From Balneolaceae bacterium (GTDB taxonomy: Bacteria > Bacteroidota > Rhodothermia > Balneolales > Balneolaceae), in NCBI GenBank assembly GCA_020832225.1, contig JAFIFA010000021.1:1-38144 (forward strand): a DNA stretch of 38,144 nt, given 5' to 3'. The position numbers were made by a program, and so were the translations under genes. How positions within the stretch are numbered: position 1 is the stretch's first letter; each line of letters opens with the position of its first letter. The notes beneath the pieces are model-generated. The model made no database searches, was not told where the DNA came from, and saw only the letters and a program-made list of their open reading frames with translations. Below are positions 1 through 8,850 of the stretch, piece by piece.

Positions 1-2
1 AC

Positions 3-2216
3 TTCTACCGTTTCAACATCGATGTCTATCATCGCCAGACCGGGCAGGTTGAACAGTTTGAAGTGACCGACCCTTACTCCGTGAGTCTGGCAACCGACAG
101 TGAGTACAGCCAGTTTGTTGATCTATCCGGCGACTCCGACCTGAAACCAAATGGTTGGGATGAGCTAATCAAGGAGCTGCCGGTTCATACCGACATCTCG
201 CTCTATGAGGCCCATATGCGTGACTTCAGCGTCATCGATCAAACTGTACCCGAAGCACATCGCGGAACCTACATGGCCTTCACCCACAACGGGGTTAACG
301 GTGCTGACCTTTCAGACGGCATGAGTCACCTGAAGCGGCTCTCCGATGCCGGGCTCACACACCTTCACTTACTGCCAATCAACGACATCGCCTCCATCTG
401 GGAGAGTGAAGAGAAACGGGTTGATCTCCACCACCCATACCGCGAACTCTGCGATAAACTGGAGATTGAAGGACTTAAGGAGAAGTGCGAACAGTATGGC
501 GATACCCCGATTCGGGAAGTGTTTGAAGAGTGGGCCGATGAGGATCCGATCACCCAAAAAATTCAGGATACCTATTATGAAGACTGGCCCGGAGAGCATT
601 TTGCCCGCTACGACGGTTTCAACTGGGGCTATGATCCCTTCCATTTCAACGCACCACAGGGTAGCTACTCCACCGATCCAGACGGAGCACAGCGCATTCT
701 GGAGACCCGTAAAATGGTTCAGTCTCTCTATGAAATAGGCCTCAATATTGTGGTCGATGTGGTCTACAACCACACCCACGCAACCGGTACATCACGCTTT
801 TCGGTTCTCGACAAGGTAGTTCCCGACTACTATCATCGCCTCCACCCCGATACCGGGGAAGTGGAAAACTCCACCTGCTGCCCCAACACAGCGGCTGAGT
901 TTAAGATGATGGAGAAGCTGCTGATCGACTCGATCCTCCTGTGGGCCACTGAGTATAAGATCGACTCCTTCCGGTTTGATCTGATGGGGCACCATCCCAA
1001 ATATGTGATGGAGAATCTTCTTGATGCCATCGCAGAGCTGACAGTGGAAGAGCATGGAGTGGATGGAAAGAATATCTACATCTACGGCGAGGGCTGGAAT
1101 TTCGGTGAGGTTGCCAACAACCGCATCTTTGATCAGGCAACACAGTTTATGACAGGCGGTACCGGAATCGGAAATTTCAACGACCGGATTCGGGATGCCA
1201 TTCGAGGCGGCTTTTTTGCCGGATCTGGCCGTGACCAGGGTTTTGCCAACGGTCGCTACCTCTTCCCGAATGAACATGCCGAGGACCCGGGTGAAGACCG
1301 GCAGACACTGCTCGATCAGGCCGACCGTATCCGGGTGGGAATGACCGGTAATCTGAGCACCTACCCCTACCTGAACCACCTTGGCGACCCTGTGGATGGC
1401 AGTCACGACATGATTGGCTATGCACTGATGCCCCAGGAGTCGGTAAACTACATCGACAAGCATGACAACGAGACGCTCTGGGACAATACGCAGGCGAAAC
1501 TCCCGGCTAATCTCGGTATGGATGAGCGGGTTCGTATTCATATGCTGAGCAACGCCTTTCTTAATTACGGACAGGGAATTCCCTTCTACCAGCTCGGCAG
1601 CGACATCCTCCGATCCAAGTCGATGGACCGCAACAGCTACGATTCCGGCGACTGGTATAACGCCATCGACTTCACCCTCGAAACGCACCTCTGGGGCCAT
1701 GGACTTGCACCGGCCTGGGATAACGAAGATCTCTGGGAAGATCACCGGGAGTTCATGACCAACGAAAATATCAACGTTGAGAAAGGCCATATGGAGCTTG
1801 CGCATGAGCTTTTCCTGGAACAACTGCAGATCCGCTACAGCACACCGCTCTTCAGGCTTCCGGATGCTGAAGCGGTTCACACACGCGTTGGGTACCACAA
1901 CACCGGTCCGGATCAGGAACCGGGCATTATCGCCATGACCATCTCCGACGGTCAGTGCGCCGGCGAGCCGCTCGATGACGAGCTGGATGGAGTTATGGTG
2001 CTTTTCAATTCCGACCTCGAACCCAAGAGCTTTGACGCAGGTATTGAGGGACTTCAACTCCACCCACGCCACCTCGACAGTGCAGACGGGCTACTGCGCG
2101 AAACGGCAATCAGCGGTAGCAGCGTAGAGATCCCACCGCTTACATCGGTGGTTCTTGTCAGAAAGTCTGATGGTGCACAGGGTGATTTTCCTTGCAACCC
2201 GACCAGGCTGCCCTGA
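3..2216 (+). CDS. pulA: Pullulanase-type alpha-1,6-glucosidase (GH13), 5' truncated by window edge
   Basis: Starch/pullulan debranching enzyme that hydrolyses alpha-1,6 branch points. The frame is open from base 3, with upstream residues reading FYRFNIDVYHRQTG, so the ORF-track GTG start at 63 is not the real start and the N-terminal (carbohydrate-binding/CBM48-like) part lies outside the window. All four conserved GH13 regions are visible, in ORF-track numbering: DVVYNHT near 231, FRFDLMGHH near 302 (nucleophile Asp), IYGEGW near 341 (acid/base Glu) and YIDKHDNETLW near 463. The FNWGYDP motif near 186 and ENSTCCPNTAAE near 271 point to the pullulanase-type subfamily rather than an alpha-amylase. 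The C-terminal all-beta domain is present. The gene is followed by a strong terminator. No signal peptide can be judged because the start is missing. High confidence in family; bond specificity is inferred. Confidence 0.93.
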   Translation, partial: FYRFNIDVYHRQTGQVEQFEVTDPYSVSLATDSEYSQFVDLSGDSDLKPNGWDELIKELPVHTDISLYEAHMRDFSVIDQTVPEAHRGTYMAFTHNGVNGADLSDGMSHLKRLSDAGLTHLHLLPINDIASIWESEEKRVDLHHPYRELCDKLEIEGLKEKCEQYGDTPIREVFEEWADEDPITQKIQDTYYEDWPGEHFARYDGFNWGYDPFHFNAPQGSYSTDPDGAQRILETRKMVQSLYEIGLNIVVDVVYNHTHATGTSRFSVLDKVVPDYYHRLHPDTGEVENSTCCPNTAAEFKMMEKLLIDSILLWATEYKIDSFRFDLMGHHPKYVMENLLDAIAELTVEEHGVDGKNIYIYGEGWNFGEVANNRIFDQATQFMTGGTGIGNFNDRIRDAIRGGFFAGSGRDQGFANGRYLFPNEHAEDPGEDRQTLLDQADRIRVGMTGNLSTYPYLNHLGDPVDGSHDMIGYALMPQESVNYIDKHDNETLWDNTQAKLPANLGMDERVRIHMLSNAFLNYGQGIPFYQLGSDILRSKSMDRNSYDSGDWYNAIDFTLETHLWGHGLAPAWDNEDLWEDHREFMTNENINVEKGHMELAHELFLEQLQIRYSTPLFRLPDAEAVHTRVGYHNTGPDQEPGIIAMTISDGQCAGEPLDDELDGVMVLFNSDLEPKSFDAGIEGLQLHPRHLDSADGLLRETAISGSSVEIPPLTSVVLVRKSDGAQGDFPCNPTRLP

Positions 2217-2232
2217 GATTAATAGCTTTTCC

Positions 2233-2268
2233 AAACCTGACTGCGTAAAAAGCACAGTCAGGTTTTTT
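2233..2268 (+). terminator. Rho-independent terminator of pulA
   Basis: An 11-bp perfect stem (AAACCTGACTG / CAGTCAGGTTT) with an 11-nt loop runs into a T tract, starting 16 nt after the pulA stop. It is a clear intrinsic terminator in the plus direction. Confidence 0.9.
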
Positions 2269-2540
2269 GTTGAGTGGGAGCCGTGCTTATTTTGGCCATA
2301 TTTGAAAATCAGCAGGAAATAAACCGCAAGGTACTGGCACGATTCAGTGATGTCTCAGATAAACAGTTTTCAAACCTGATCTCAAACAGAGACAGAATTA
2401 GAAAATATCTGCGATCAACCATTTCCTTTTGAGTACCCACTTTCGGTTTGACCGTCATGAAATTTTTCGGCAGAACGATCCACCCATTCCTCCTTGTTAT
2501 TTCAACACATATCTAACTGCAATAAAACAAGGAGAACATT
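2269..2540. other. Intergenic region between pulA terminator and pfpI
   Basis: No ORF with coding character, RNA gene or obvious repeat is visible here. The last bases hold the Shine-Dalgarno sequence of the following gene (AAGGAG at 2529-2534, six bases before the ATG). Its promoter must lie here, but I see no convincing TAnnTTTG box. Confidence 0.5.
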
Positions 2541-3125
2541 ATGGGAGCAAAGAGAATTCTGATGATCGTAGGTGATTACGGCGAAGATCTGGAGATCATG
2601 GTGCCGTTTCAGGCGCTTCAGATGGTGGGGCATGAAGTGCATGCGGTCTGTCCCGATAAGAAAAAGGGAGATCACTACCCGACTGCCGTTCACGATTTTG
2701 TGGGAGATCAGACCTACAAAGAGACAACCGGGCACAACTTTACACTGACCCACAATTTTGACAAGATCAAGCCGAAAGATTACGACGCACTGGTTGTTCC
2801 GGGTGGACGTGCTCCGGAGTATCTTAGGCTAAACAAGGAGGTAATCAAGATGGTGAGGCACTTTATTGATGAGGATAAGCCGATCGCCGCTATCTGCCAC
2901 GGTCTGCAGATACTTGCAGCAGCAGGAGGAATCGAAGGGAAAAAACTGACCGCCTACCCCGCTTGCGGACCCGAGATGAAGCTTGCCGGTGCCGACTATA
3001 AAGATGTACCACCAACAGAGGCCGTGCGAGATGGAAATCTGGTAACTTCACCAGCATGGCCGGGACATCAGAAATGGCTCACTGAGTTTCTGGATGTGCT
3101 CGGCACAAAAATCAGTCACAACTGA
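2541..3125 (+). CDS. DJ-1/PfpI family protein (type 1 glutamine amidotransferase-like)
   Basis: A 194-residue cytoplasmic protein of the DJ-1/PfpI superfamily, whose members act as glyoxalase/deglycase-like or stress proteins; the substrate cannot be told from sequence. The nucleophile elbow AICHGLQ places the reactive Cys near residue 119, and the partner acidic residue fits the early GEDLEIMVP segment. The [12 protein letters not shown] motif near residue 83 and PACGPEM are family hallmarks. Full length for the PfpI subfamily, with no signal peptide. The start is well supported by AAGGAG six bases upstream. It stands alone between two terminators, so it is probably monocistronic. Whether it is a protease, as the historic PfpI name suggests, is doubtful for most family members. 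Confidence 0.92.
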   Translation: MGAKRILMIVGDYGEDLEIMVPFQALQMVGHEVHAVCPDKKKGDHYPTAVHDFVGDQTYKETTGHNFTLTHNFDKIKPKDYDALVVPGGRAPEYLRLNKEVIKMVRHFIDEDKPIAAICHGLQILAAAGGIEGKKLTAYPACGPEMKLAGADYKDVPPTEAVRDGNLVTSPAWPGHQKWLTEFLDVLGTKISHN

Positions 3126-3151
3126 CGGGCGATATAAACCGTTCAGAATTT

Positions 3152-3187
3152 AAAAAGCCTCCCACTCAACCGGGAGGTTTTCTTTTT
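3152..3187 (+). terminator. Terminator after the DJ-1/PfpI gene
   Basis: Stem AAAAGCCTCCC / GGGAGGTTTTCT with an 8-nt loop, followed by TTTTT. It begins 27 bases after the pfpI stop. The A-rich 5' flank means it might also act weakly on the convergent receptor transcript. Confidence 0.85.
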
Positions 3188-3194
3188 GAAAATT

Positions 3195-3238
3195 CCCCCA
3201 CTACTACTCTCTGCCACTCACCCACTCTCAAAGATTCA
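3195..3238. repeat. Solo copy of the CACTCACCCACTCTC repeat family
   Basis: A pyrimidine-rich stretch containing CCACTCACCCACTCTC at the 3' end of the minus-strand receptor gene. On the minus strand it reads GAGAGTGGGTGAGTGG followed further on by GTGGGGGAATT, closely resembling the inverted repeats that flank the four-helix-bundle gene at 36.2-36.8 kb. No such gene is present here, so this looks like a solo arm. Confidence 0.55.
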
Positions 3239-5614
3239 CCCACCCAACGTATTAAATCTCCAGATAAAGTTCAGCCTTACAGAACGGGTTCTCCACCTTC
3301 GCTCCCGTTCGCTGTAGAAATTGGGCTCATCTACAATGTTGGTACGTCCACGGGTATTGAACAGATCAAACCCACTTAGCGAAAGTGTTGCATCGCCATC
3401 AAAGAGCTGTTGGGAGAGAGTAAGGTTCATCCCCTGTGACGAAGTATTTCGTCCCTGAGTTGTTGTCCGGGGGCTACTGTAGAAGTAGGTAGTCTGCAGG
3501 TTTAGTCCCTCAGTCACCTCCATCTGAAATCTCAACCGGCCAAAAAATGCTTCTGTTGAACGCTCAAAAACCTCGCCCAGATAGGTGCCATCGGTTTCTG
3601 AGAAAAAGTAGTTGCCGCTTGCCCGAAAATTCACAAGCCCAAATAGGCGCTGACTCAGCGCAAGCTCGGTTCCCCAGTTGCTCTGTGTGGAGAGATTAAC
3701 CGGAAAACGGCGGCTTACACCTTGTGAATCGAGATCGGTGATTCGCTCTACCACACCGGTACGGTACCGGTGATAGACGCTGCTTGAAATCGATCCGCTC
3801 TCCCATAGCCTCAGATAGCTGAGCTCATAGGAATTTGAATAGACCGGCTCCAATTCCGGGTTGCCCGTGAAGATATCCCTGGAGTCGCGGAAGTTGGAAA
3901 AGGGAAGAATATTGCGGAATCTCGGTCGCGACAATCTCCTGCTATAGCTGGCCTGAATCGAGTTTCTGTCGTTGAACTCATAATTGGTAAAGAGGCTGGG
4001 GAAGAGATCCAGGTAGTTTTGAGTGTTTCTCTCACCGGTCTCCGTCAGTTCAGTTTCAATACTGCTCTGTTCCAGCCTCAGACCACCCTGAACTGAAAAC
4101 TGTCCAAACTGTGATGAGAGAATAGCGTAAGCCGCATTGATATTTCGTGAGTAGTTAAAATCATCATTGAACCCTTCAAACGGCCGCCACTCTCCATCAA
4201 TCCTCTCCTCAACACGATAGATATTATCAACCCAGCGAAACGAGGACCGGGCACCAAGCTCCATTTCAGCACGTCCACCAAGCAGCCTTGTGTAGTCAAC
4301 CTGCATCAATATGTTGGTGATCTCTTCGCTGTTGTCCGTGCGTTGACGCGCAATATCCTCTCCCGTAAGCCGATTGAATTCTCTGAGGTCTGACGCCTCC
4401 GATTGTGGCTGATAATCGATCTTGAAATCAGCCGTGAGTTCCTGATCCCTGCTCCCGCCGATATCGAAATTATAGGCTAAGTCAAATTCTATGTTGGTTC
4501 GGTCTTCATCCTCAAGGTCCTCTCGGAAAATTTCACGAAGCAGATTTCCACTCAAATCCATATCCCTGTAAAAGGTATCTGTAGAGTTATCCCGCGACCG
4601 CAATCTGAAAAAAGCGGAGGGCGTAAGCGTCTGCCTCTCTGATACAAAAAACTCAGCGCCCATACGGATATCTCCTCTCAGCTCCTGACGTATCCGGTCC
4701 TGATTTTGCGTGTACATGTAGGAGGTGTCGGGCGACTGAAACTGCTGAAAGCGGTTTGTCTCGGAGGGACGATCGCGGTAGCGCACTCCGATGTTGGCAA
4801 AATAGTTAGCCGAATTGGTCATCGTATTCAAATTGGTCGAGAGCCTGTGATCACCGGGAATACCGGTTCGCGCCACAACCGATCCATTCAATCCCGCAGC
4901 GCGATTTCGTTTCAGCACAATGTTGATCACTCCTGCATCTCCCTCCGCTTCATACCGGGCCGAAGGGTTGGTAATCACCTCCACACGTTCGATGCTCTCA
5001 GAGGGGATAGAAGCTAGTGCCTCCGTACCACTGCTCAGCAGGGCTGATGGCCGGCCATTGATCAGCACCCGCACATTTTCGCTTCCCCGCAGGCTGATGT
5101 TTCCTTCAATATCAGATTCCACCGAAGGAATCGTCTCCAGCATATCGAGAGCCGATCCGCCCATCGCTTCCACTTCTGCATCTGCGCGGTAAATTCTACG
5201 GTCGAATCGCATCTCTACAGCTGCTGCCTGAGATTCGACAACCACTTCATCCAGCTCCTGCCGCTCTTCATCCATGCGGATTTCGCCCATATCGTAGAGC
5301 TCACCATCATCGATCTCAACCTTGTCATCGTGGGTTCGAAAAGAGACATATGAAATGACGATGCGATAATTTCCGGGATCGAGCTCAATCATGAACTCAC
5401 CATCCGGTGAGGTATTTGTTCCTGTAACCATCTCTTCCGAATCGTCAAAAACAGAAACTGTAGCGCCGGGTATTGGATTGCCCGTATGGTTCAGCACAAC
5501 ACCCTCAAGCCCTGTTAATCGATCAACAGGATCTGCCTCAGCCACTTGCAGAGATACAAGTAGTAATAAAAAAGGAATTATAAGCGTAAGTCTAGTCAGT
5601 ATCTGTCTTTCCAT
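3236..5614 (-). CDS. TonB-dependent outer membrane receptor (PF14905-like barrel)
   Basis: A 792-residue outer membrane protein. In order: a signal peptide (residues 1-27, hydrophobic LTLIIPFLLLLVSLQVAEA); a carboxypeptidase-regulatory-like domain (about 34-115, beginning LEGVVLNHTGNPIPGATVSV); a TonB-box-like QELDEVVVES near 118; a plug domain (about 135-240, with NVRVLINGRPSALL and ERVEVITNPSARYEAEGDAGVINIV); then a large beta-barrel ending in an aromatic strand (RLNFIWRFNTLGG). The plug wording and length match the family whose barrel is modelled as Outer membrane beta-barrel family 3, not SusC. The substrate is unknown, since there is no SusD, siderophore or heme gene next door. Downstream of it on the minus strand lies the solo repeat. 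No promoter was recognised. Confidence 0.9.
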   Translation of the reverse strand: MERQILTRLTLIIPFLLLLVSLQVAEADPVDRLTGLEGVVLNHTGNPIPGATVSVFDDSEEMVTGTNTSPDGEFMIELDPGNYRIVISYVSFRTHDDKVEIDDGELYDMGEIRMDEERQELDEVVVESQAAAVEMRFDRRIYRADAEVEAMGGSALDMLETIPSVESDIEGNISLRGSENVRVLINGRPSALLSSGTEALASIPSESIERVEVITNPSARYEAEGDAGVINIVLKRNRAAGLNGSVVARTGIPGDHRLSTNLNTMTNSANYFANIGVRYRDRPSETNRFQQFQSPDTSYMYTQNQDRIRQELRGDIRMGAEFFVSERQTLTPSAFFRLRSRDNSTDTFYRDMDLSGNLLREIFREDLEDEDRTNIEFDLAYNFDIGGSRDQELTADFKIDYQPQSEASDLREFNRLTGEDIARQRTDNSEEITNILMQVDYTRLLGGRAEMELGARSSFRWVDNIYRVEERIDGEWRPFEGFNDDFNYSRNINAAYAILSSQFGQFSVQGGLRLEQSSIETELTETGERNTQNYLDLFPSLFTNYEFNDRNSIQASYSRRLSRPRFRNILPFSNFRDSRDIFTGNPELEPVYSNSYELSYLRLWESGSISSSVYHRYRTGVVERITDLDSQGVSRRFPVNLSTQSNWGTELALSQRLFGLVNFRASGNYFFSETDGTYLGEVFERSTEAFFGRLRFQMEVTEGLNLQTTYFYSSPRTTTQGRNTSSQGMNLTLSQQLFDGDATLSLSGFDLFNTRGRTNIVDEPNFYSERERRWRTRSVRLNFIWRFNTLGG

Positions 5615-5696
5615 AGTTCAATAACTACAAAAACTATGTGCAGACTTCTCCCAAACAGCGGAGAATTTTCCTGAGTCGACAATGTTTTACATTAAA

Positions 5697-5852
5697 CTAC
5701 CTGTATTTATCTGACTGAATCGACTTTTTATTCCTTCGGCAGCGCTCACTGCAGTACTTCACATTTTCCCAATCTCTCTCCCACTTTTTCCTCCACGTAA
5801 ACGGAAGTCCACATACCGGACAGACCTTTTCCGGAAGATTTTTCTTTGACAT
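5697..5852 (-). CDS. DUF2256 family small zinc-ribbon protein
   Basis: A 51-residue ORF absent from the supplied track, where a longer out-of-frame ORF (5759-5941) masks it. The protein starts [20 protein letters not shown] and continues [20 protein letters not shown]. The CPVCG plus C-x3-C pattern and the [18 protein letters not shown] core are what I recognise as DUF2256 (PF10013), a short family predicted to bind one zinc ion. Function is unknown; in other bacteria relatives are often near cryptochrome/photolyase-like genes, but none is seen here. It lies 51 bases downstream of asd on the same strand and may be co-transcribed with it. Start chosen as the only Met giving the family N-terminus. 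Confidence 0.88.
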   Translation of the reverse strand: MSKKNLPEKVCPVCGLPFTWRKKWERDWENVKYCSERCRRNKKSIQSDKYR

Positions 5853-5903
5853 AAAACCTCAGAGTCTGCTTTGTGAATGTTGATTAGGTAGTTGGTCTGG
5901 GTT

Positions 5904-6959
5904 TCAGCTAATAAAGCCTTTCTTAACCAGAAGCTCAGCATTTAGAATAGCGCCGCCGGCCGCGCCGCGAACCGTATTATGCGCCATTGCGACATAGGTG
6001 ATATCGAGCACGTTGGCATTTCTGACGCGGCCTACCGCAGTCTGCATTCCCTGTTCGCTATCAGCGTGCAGTCTTGGCTGCGGATAACGCTCATCGTCGT
6101 GAACCTTGATCGGCTTGGGTGGTGCTGAAGGAAGACCCAGATCCGCAATCGGACTCTCCCAGTCACGCATCAGTTTTTCCGCTTCCGCTGCATCCGCACT
6201 CTTTTCAAAACCGACGGTAACAGTAAGCAGGTGTCCGTTGATGACAGGCACCCTGGTAGCTGTAGCCTGAACCGGGAAATCGGTATGGATCAACTTGCCA
6301 TCTTTCAGTTCGGCCAGGAGTTTCAACGGCTCCTCATGAATTTTTGACTCTTCGCCGCCAATCAGCGGAATCACATTACCCAGAATATCGAGGCTGGGCA
6401 CACCCGGATAGCCGGCACCGGAGATCGCCTGCATTGAGGTCAGGATCACCGATTTAATGCCAAACGCTTCATGCAGTGGCTTCAAGGTCGTTACAAGCGG
6501 CACCACCACACAGTTCGGATTGGTCACGATCCATCCCGATCCATCCTTGGTAAAATTCTGCTCGCGGATCAGCTCAATATGATCCGGATTCACTTCCGGA
6601 ATAAGCAGCGGCACGGTTGGATCGGTGCGGAAATTCTTCGCGTTGCTGATCACCGGAATACCGGCCTTAGCAAACTCACCCTCAATCTCAGTGGCCACGG
6701 ATGAGTCGAGTCCCGAAAAGACAAAATCGACATCCTTAAACTCTTCAGCTTTGCAAGAGCGAACTTTCATTCCCGCAGCCAGTTCAGGCATCGGCGTGCT
6801 CTCAATCCAGTTCGCCGCCTCACGGTACGATTTACCGGCAGAGCGCTCAGAGGCCCCAAGAGCTTTTACGGTGAACCATGGGTGGTTTTCAAGAAGTCGG
6901 ATAAATTTCTGTCCTACAGCGCCTGTTGCGCCGAGAACACCTGCGTTGTAGCTGGGCAT
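5904..6959 (-). CDS. asd: Aspartate-semialdehyde dehydrogenase (archaeal/fungal-type)
   Basis: Catalyses NADPH-dependent reduction of aspartyl phosphate to aspartate semialdehyde, the branch point to lysine/diaminopimelate, methionine and threonine. At 351 residues it is full length. The Rossmann motif VLGATGAVGQKFI sits at residues 8-20, and the active-site Cys lies in TNPNCVVVPL (near 150). QAISGAGYPGVPS and the C-terminal HNTVRGAAGGAILNAE are conserved. The pattern (GASERSAGK, AVNW-like AANW, SNAKNFR) resembles the archaeal/yeast HOM2 subfamily (TIGR00978) more than the classical proteobacterial enzyme. The gene is divergent from glyQS with a shared regulatory region of about 200 bases. 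The downstream DUF2256 gene may be its operon partner. Confidence 0.95.
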   Translation of the reverse strand: MPSYNAGVLGATGAVGQKFIRLLENHPWFTVKALGASERSAGKSYREAANWIESTPMPELAAGMKVRSCKAEEFKDVDFVFSGLDSSVATEIEGEFAKAGIPVISNAKNFRTDPTVPLLIPEVNPDHIELIREQNFTKDGSGWIVTNPNCVVVPLVTTLKPLHEAFGIKSVILTSMQAISGAGYPGVPSLDILGNVIPLIGGEESKIHEEPLKLLAELKDGKLIHTDFPVQATATRVPVINGHLLTVTVGFEKSADAAEAEKLMRDWESPIADLGLPSAPPKPIKVHDDERYPQPRLHADSEQGMQTAVGRVRNANVLDITYVAMAHNTVRGAAGGAILNAELLVKKGFIS

Positions 6960-7094
6960 TGGTCAGTTCTGTTTTTTTGAGTCAAAATAGATCGCTTTCG
7001 TGCAGCCGGTCCGAATTTGGAGACCAAAAAACTGCAAGTCTCCAAAATAACAAATGATCGGTACAAACGATTCATCAAAGGGCAGATTTTTCCT

Positions 7095-7102
7095 TATCTT
7101 TG
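7095..7102 (+). promoter_or_regulatory. Bacteroidota-type -7 promoter box of glyQS
   Basis: TATCTTTG is an exact match to the TAnnTTTG -7 consensus known from Bacteroidota primary-sigma promoters. No convincing -33 TTG element was found about 20 bases upstream. Transcription from here would begin near 7109, after the upstream TTG start proposed by the ORF track, which supports the ATG at 7164 as the glyQS start. Confidence 0.6.
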
Positions 7103-7163
7103 TCCCCTTCAAAACGCTGAATCGATAATCACACCCATTGGTGTGGCAATTACAAATCAGGAT

Positions 7164-8621
7164 ATGCCCGAAAAGAATTTAGACAGCCTCGACAGCATCG
7201 TATCACTCTCGAAAGCGCGTGGATTTATATTTCAATCTTCAGAAGTATATGGCGGCTTAGCCGCGGTTTACGACTATGGCCCGCTTGGTGTTGAGCTCAA
7301 ACGAAACATTCAGTCGGAATGGTGGAAGGCGATGACCCAGGCCAACGACAATATCGTGGGCGTGGATGCAGCCATCTTTATGCACCCAAAAGTGTGGGAA
7401 GCAAGTGGCCACGTGGAGGGCTTCAACGATCCGATGATCGACGACAAGCAGTCGAAAAAGCGATATCGGGCCGATATGCTCATTGAACAGCACATCCTCA
7501 AAATCCGCAACAAGGGCGATGAAGAGAAAGCGGATGAGCTGCAGGAACTGCTCGACACGACCGGAACAAGGGAGGGCCTCTGTGAAGACCTGAAACAGAT
7601 CATCATGGACGAAGAGATCAAGGCGCCGGAATCGGGCGCTTTCGACTGGACCGATGTGCGCCAGTTCAACCTGATGTTCAAGACCAACTACGGCGCAGTC
7701 GCATCGGATGACGACGACGGCATCTACCTTCGGCCGGAGACAGCGCAGGGTATCTTCGTTAACTACAAAAATGTGCTCGATACAGCCCGTGTGCAGGTGC
7801 CGTTTGGCATAGCTCAGATTGGAAAAGCGTTCCGTAATGAGGTGGTTGCCCGGCAGTTTGTATTCCGCATGAGGGAGTTCGAACAGATGGAGATGCAGTA
7901 CTTTGTGGAGCCGGACACTGACGCAGAGAGCTACGACCGCTGGCTGAAAGATCGTATGCAGTGGCACAAAAACCTCGGAATCCGTGAAGAGAACCTCCGT
8001 GCGCAAGATCATCCGCAGGATAAACTGGCCCACTATGCCCGTGCAGCAGCCGATATCCAGTACAAATACCCGATTGGCTGGCAGGAGGTGGAGGGAATCC
8101 ATAACCGGACCGACTTCGACCTTTCACGTCACCAGGAGTACTCCGGCAAGAAATTTGAATACTACGATCAGAAACAGCAGAAGCGCTACATCCCCTATGT
8201 GATTGAGACCTCCATCGGGCTCGACCGCTGTACGCTGATGGTTCTGTGCGACGCCTATCGCGAAGAAGAAGTAGATGGCGACACCCGAACGGTTCTCAAA
8301 ATGCACCCGAAACTGGCTCCGACCAAAGTGGGGATCTTTCCGCTGATCAAAAAGCCGGAACTACAGGAGCTGGCCCACAAGATTGAAGCAGACCTCAAAG
8401 AGGATTATAAGGTTCTCTATGACGAGTCGGGCTCTATCGGTAAACGATACCGCCGGCAGGATGAGGCGGGAACGCCATTCTGCGTCACGGTTGATTTTGA
8501 CGGACTCGAGGATAACACCGTCACAATTCGCTACCGCGACGACATGAAGCAGGAGCGTGTATCTGTGGAGAATCTGGACCGTGTGATCCGCGACGGAATC
8601 AAATCGTGGAAACCCGCCTGA
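7164..8621 (+). CDS. glyQS: Glycyl-tRNA synthetase, alpha2 dimeric type
   Basis: Charges tRNA-Gly with glycine in the cytoplasm. The ORF track begins at a TTG 49 codons earlier, but the segment MPEKNLDSLDSIVSLSKARGFIFQSSEVYGG matches the usual N-terminus of the family, and a -7 promoter box lies inside the extra stretch, so I start at ATG 7164 (485 residues). Class II signatures are present: RPETAQGIFVNYKNV, FGIAQIGKAFRNEV (motif 2) and ETSIGLDRCTLMVL (motif 3), followed by an anticodon-binding domain (about 385-485). It is the eukaryote-like homodimeric form rather than the GlyQ/GlyS heterotetramer. The next clear plus-strand terminator is nearly 400 bases downstream, beyond an intergenic repeat. 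Confidence 0.96.
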   Translation: MPEKNLDSLDSIVSLSKARGFIFQSSEVYGGLAAVYDYGPLGVELKRNIQSEWWKAMTQANDNIVGVDAAIFMHPKVWEASGHVEGFNDPMIDDKQSKKRYRADMLIEQHILKIRNKGDEEKADELQELLDTTGTREGLCEDLKQIIMDEEIKAPESGAFDWTDVRQFNLMFKTNYGAVASDDDDGIYLRPETAQGIFVNYKNVLDTARVQVPFGIAQIGKAFRNEVVARQFVFRMREFEQMEMQYFVEPDTDAESYDRWLKDRMQWHKNLGIREENLRAQDHPQDKLAHYARAAADIQYKYPIGWQEVEGIHNRTDFDLSRHQEYSGKKFEYYDQKQQKRYIPYVIETSIGLDRCTLMVLCDAYREEEVDGDTRTVLKMHPKLAPTKVGIFPLIKKPELQELAHKIEADLKEDYKVLYDESGSIGKRYRRQDEAGTPFCVTVDFDGLEDNTVTIRYRDDMKQERVSVENLDRVIRDGIKSWKPA

Positions 8622-8627
8622 TTCTTC

Positions 8628-8850
8628 TACAGGTAACAGATTCGTAAATGCTTATTGTTTATAAGACGGGAACACCTCCCGAGTGGGTCGGGACGTCGCT
8701 ATGCTCCGCCTCCCGGCTTACGCCGTACTCCCCTCCCCGACGGTTCGGGGCAGGCCAAGGGCAGATATATTCTGTCGCCTACTCAATGGACTTGCCCTGC
8801 TCTTCTACGTTTAAACTTCGAAGAGTAGACATTTGGGCAAAATTAGTGGC
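8628..8850. repeat. Intergenic repeat, copy 1 (223 bp)
   Basis: First unit of an imperfect tandem pair immediately after glyQS. Both copies begin with a (G/A)ACAGATTCG..AAATGCTT segment, share a 26-base identical core around CTCCCGGCTTACGCCGTACT (8709-8734 here), and end in GCAAAATTAGTGGC. Copy 1 carries two extra hairpins missing from copy 2: CCCCGACGGTTCGGGG, and an arm pair GCTCTTC / GAAGAGT. The 103-aa ORF through it has no coding character and is set aside. Nothing indicates a transposase. Confidence 0.75.

Noticed and set aside
792-2072. 426-aa ORF on the minus strand
   Set aside because: It lies fully antisense to the pullulanase gene, whose catalytic motifs are intact; the antisense translation has no recognisable domain. 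A shadow of biased codon use.
5759-5941. 60-aa minus-strand ORF of the track
   Set aside because: Overlaps the end of asd and runs out of frame across the DUF2256 gene, which has the conserved Cys pattern.
7257-8102. 281-aa ORF on the minus strand
   Set aside because: Antisense to glyQS, no domain signature; shadow ORF.
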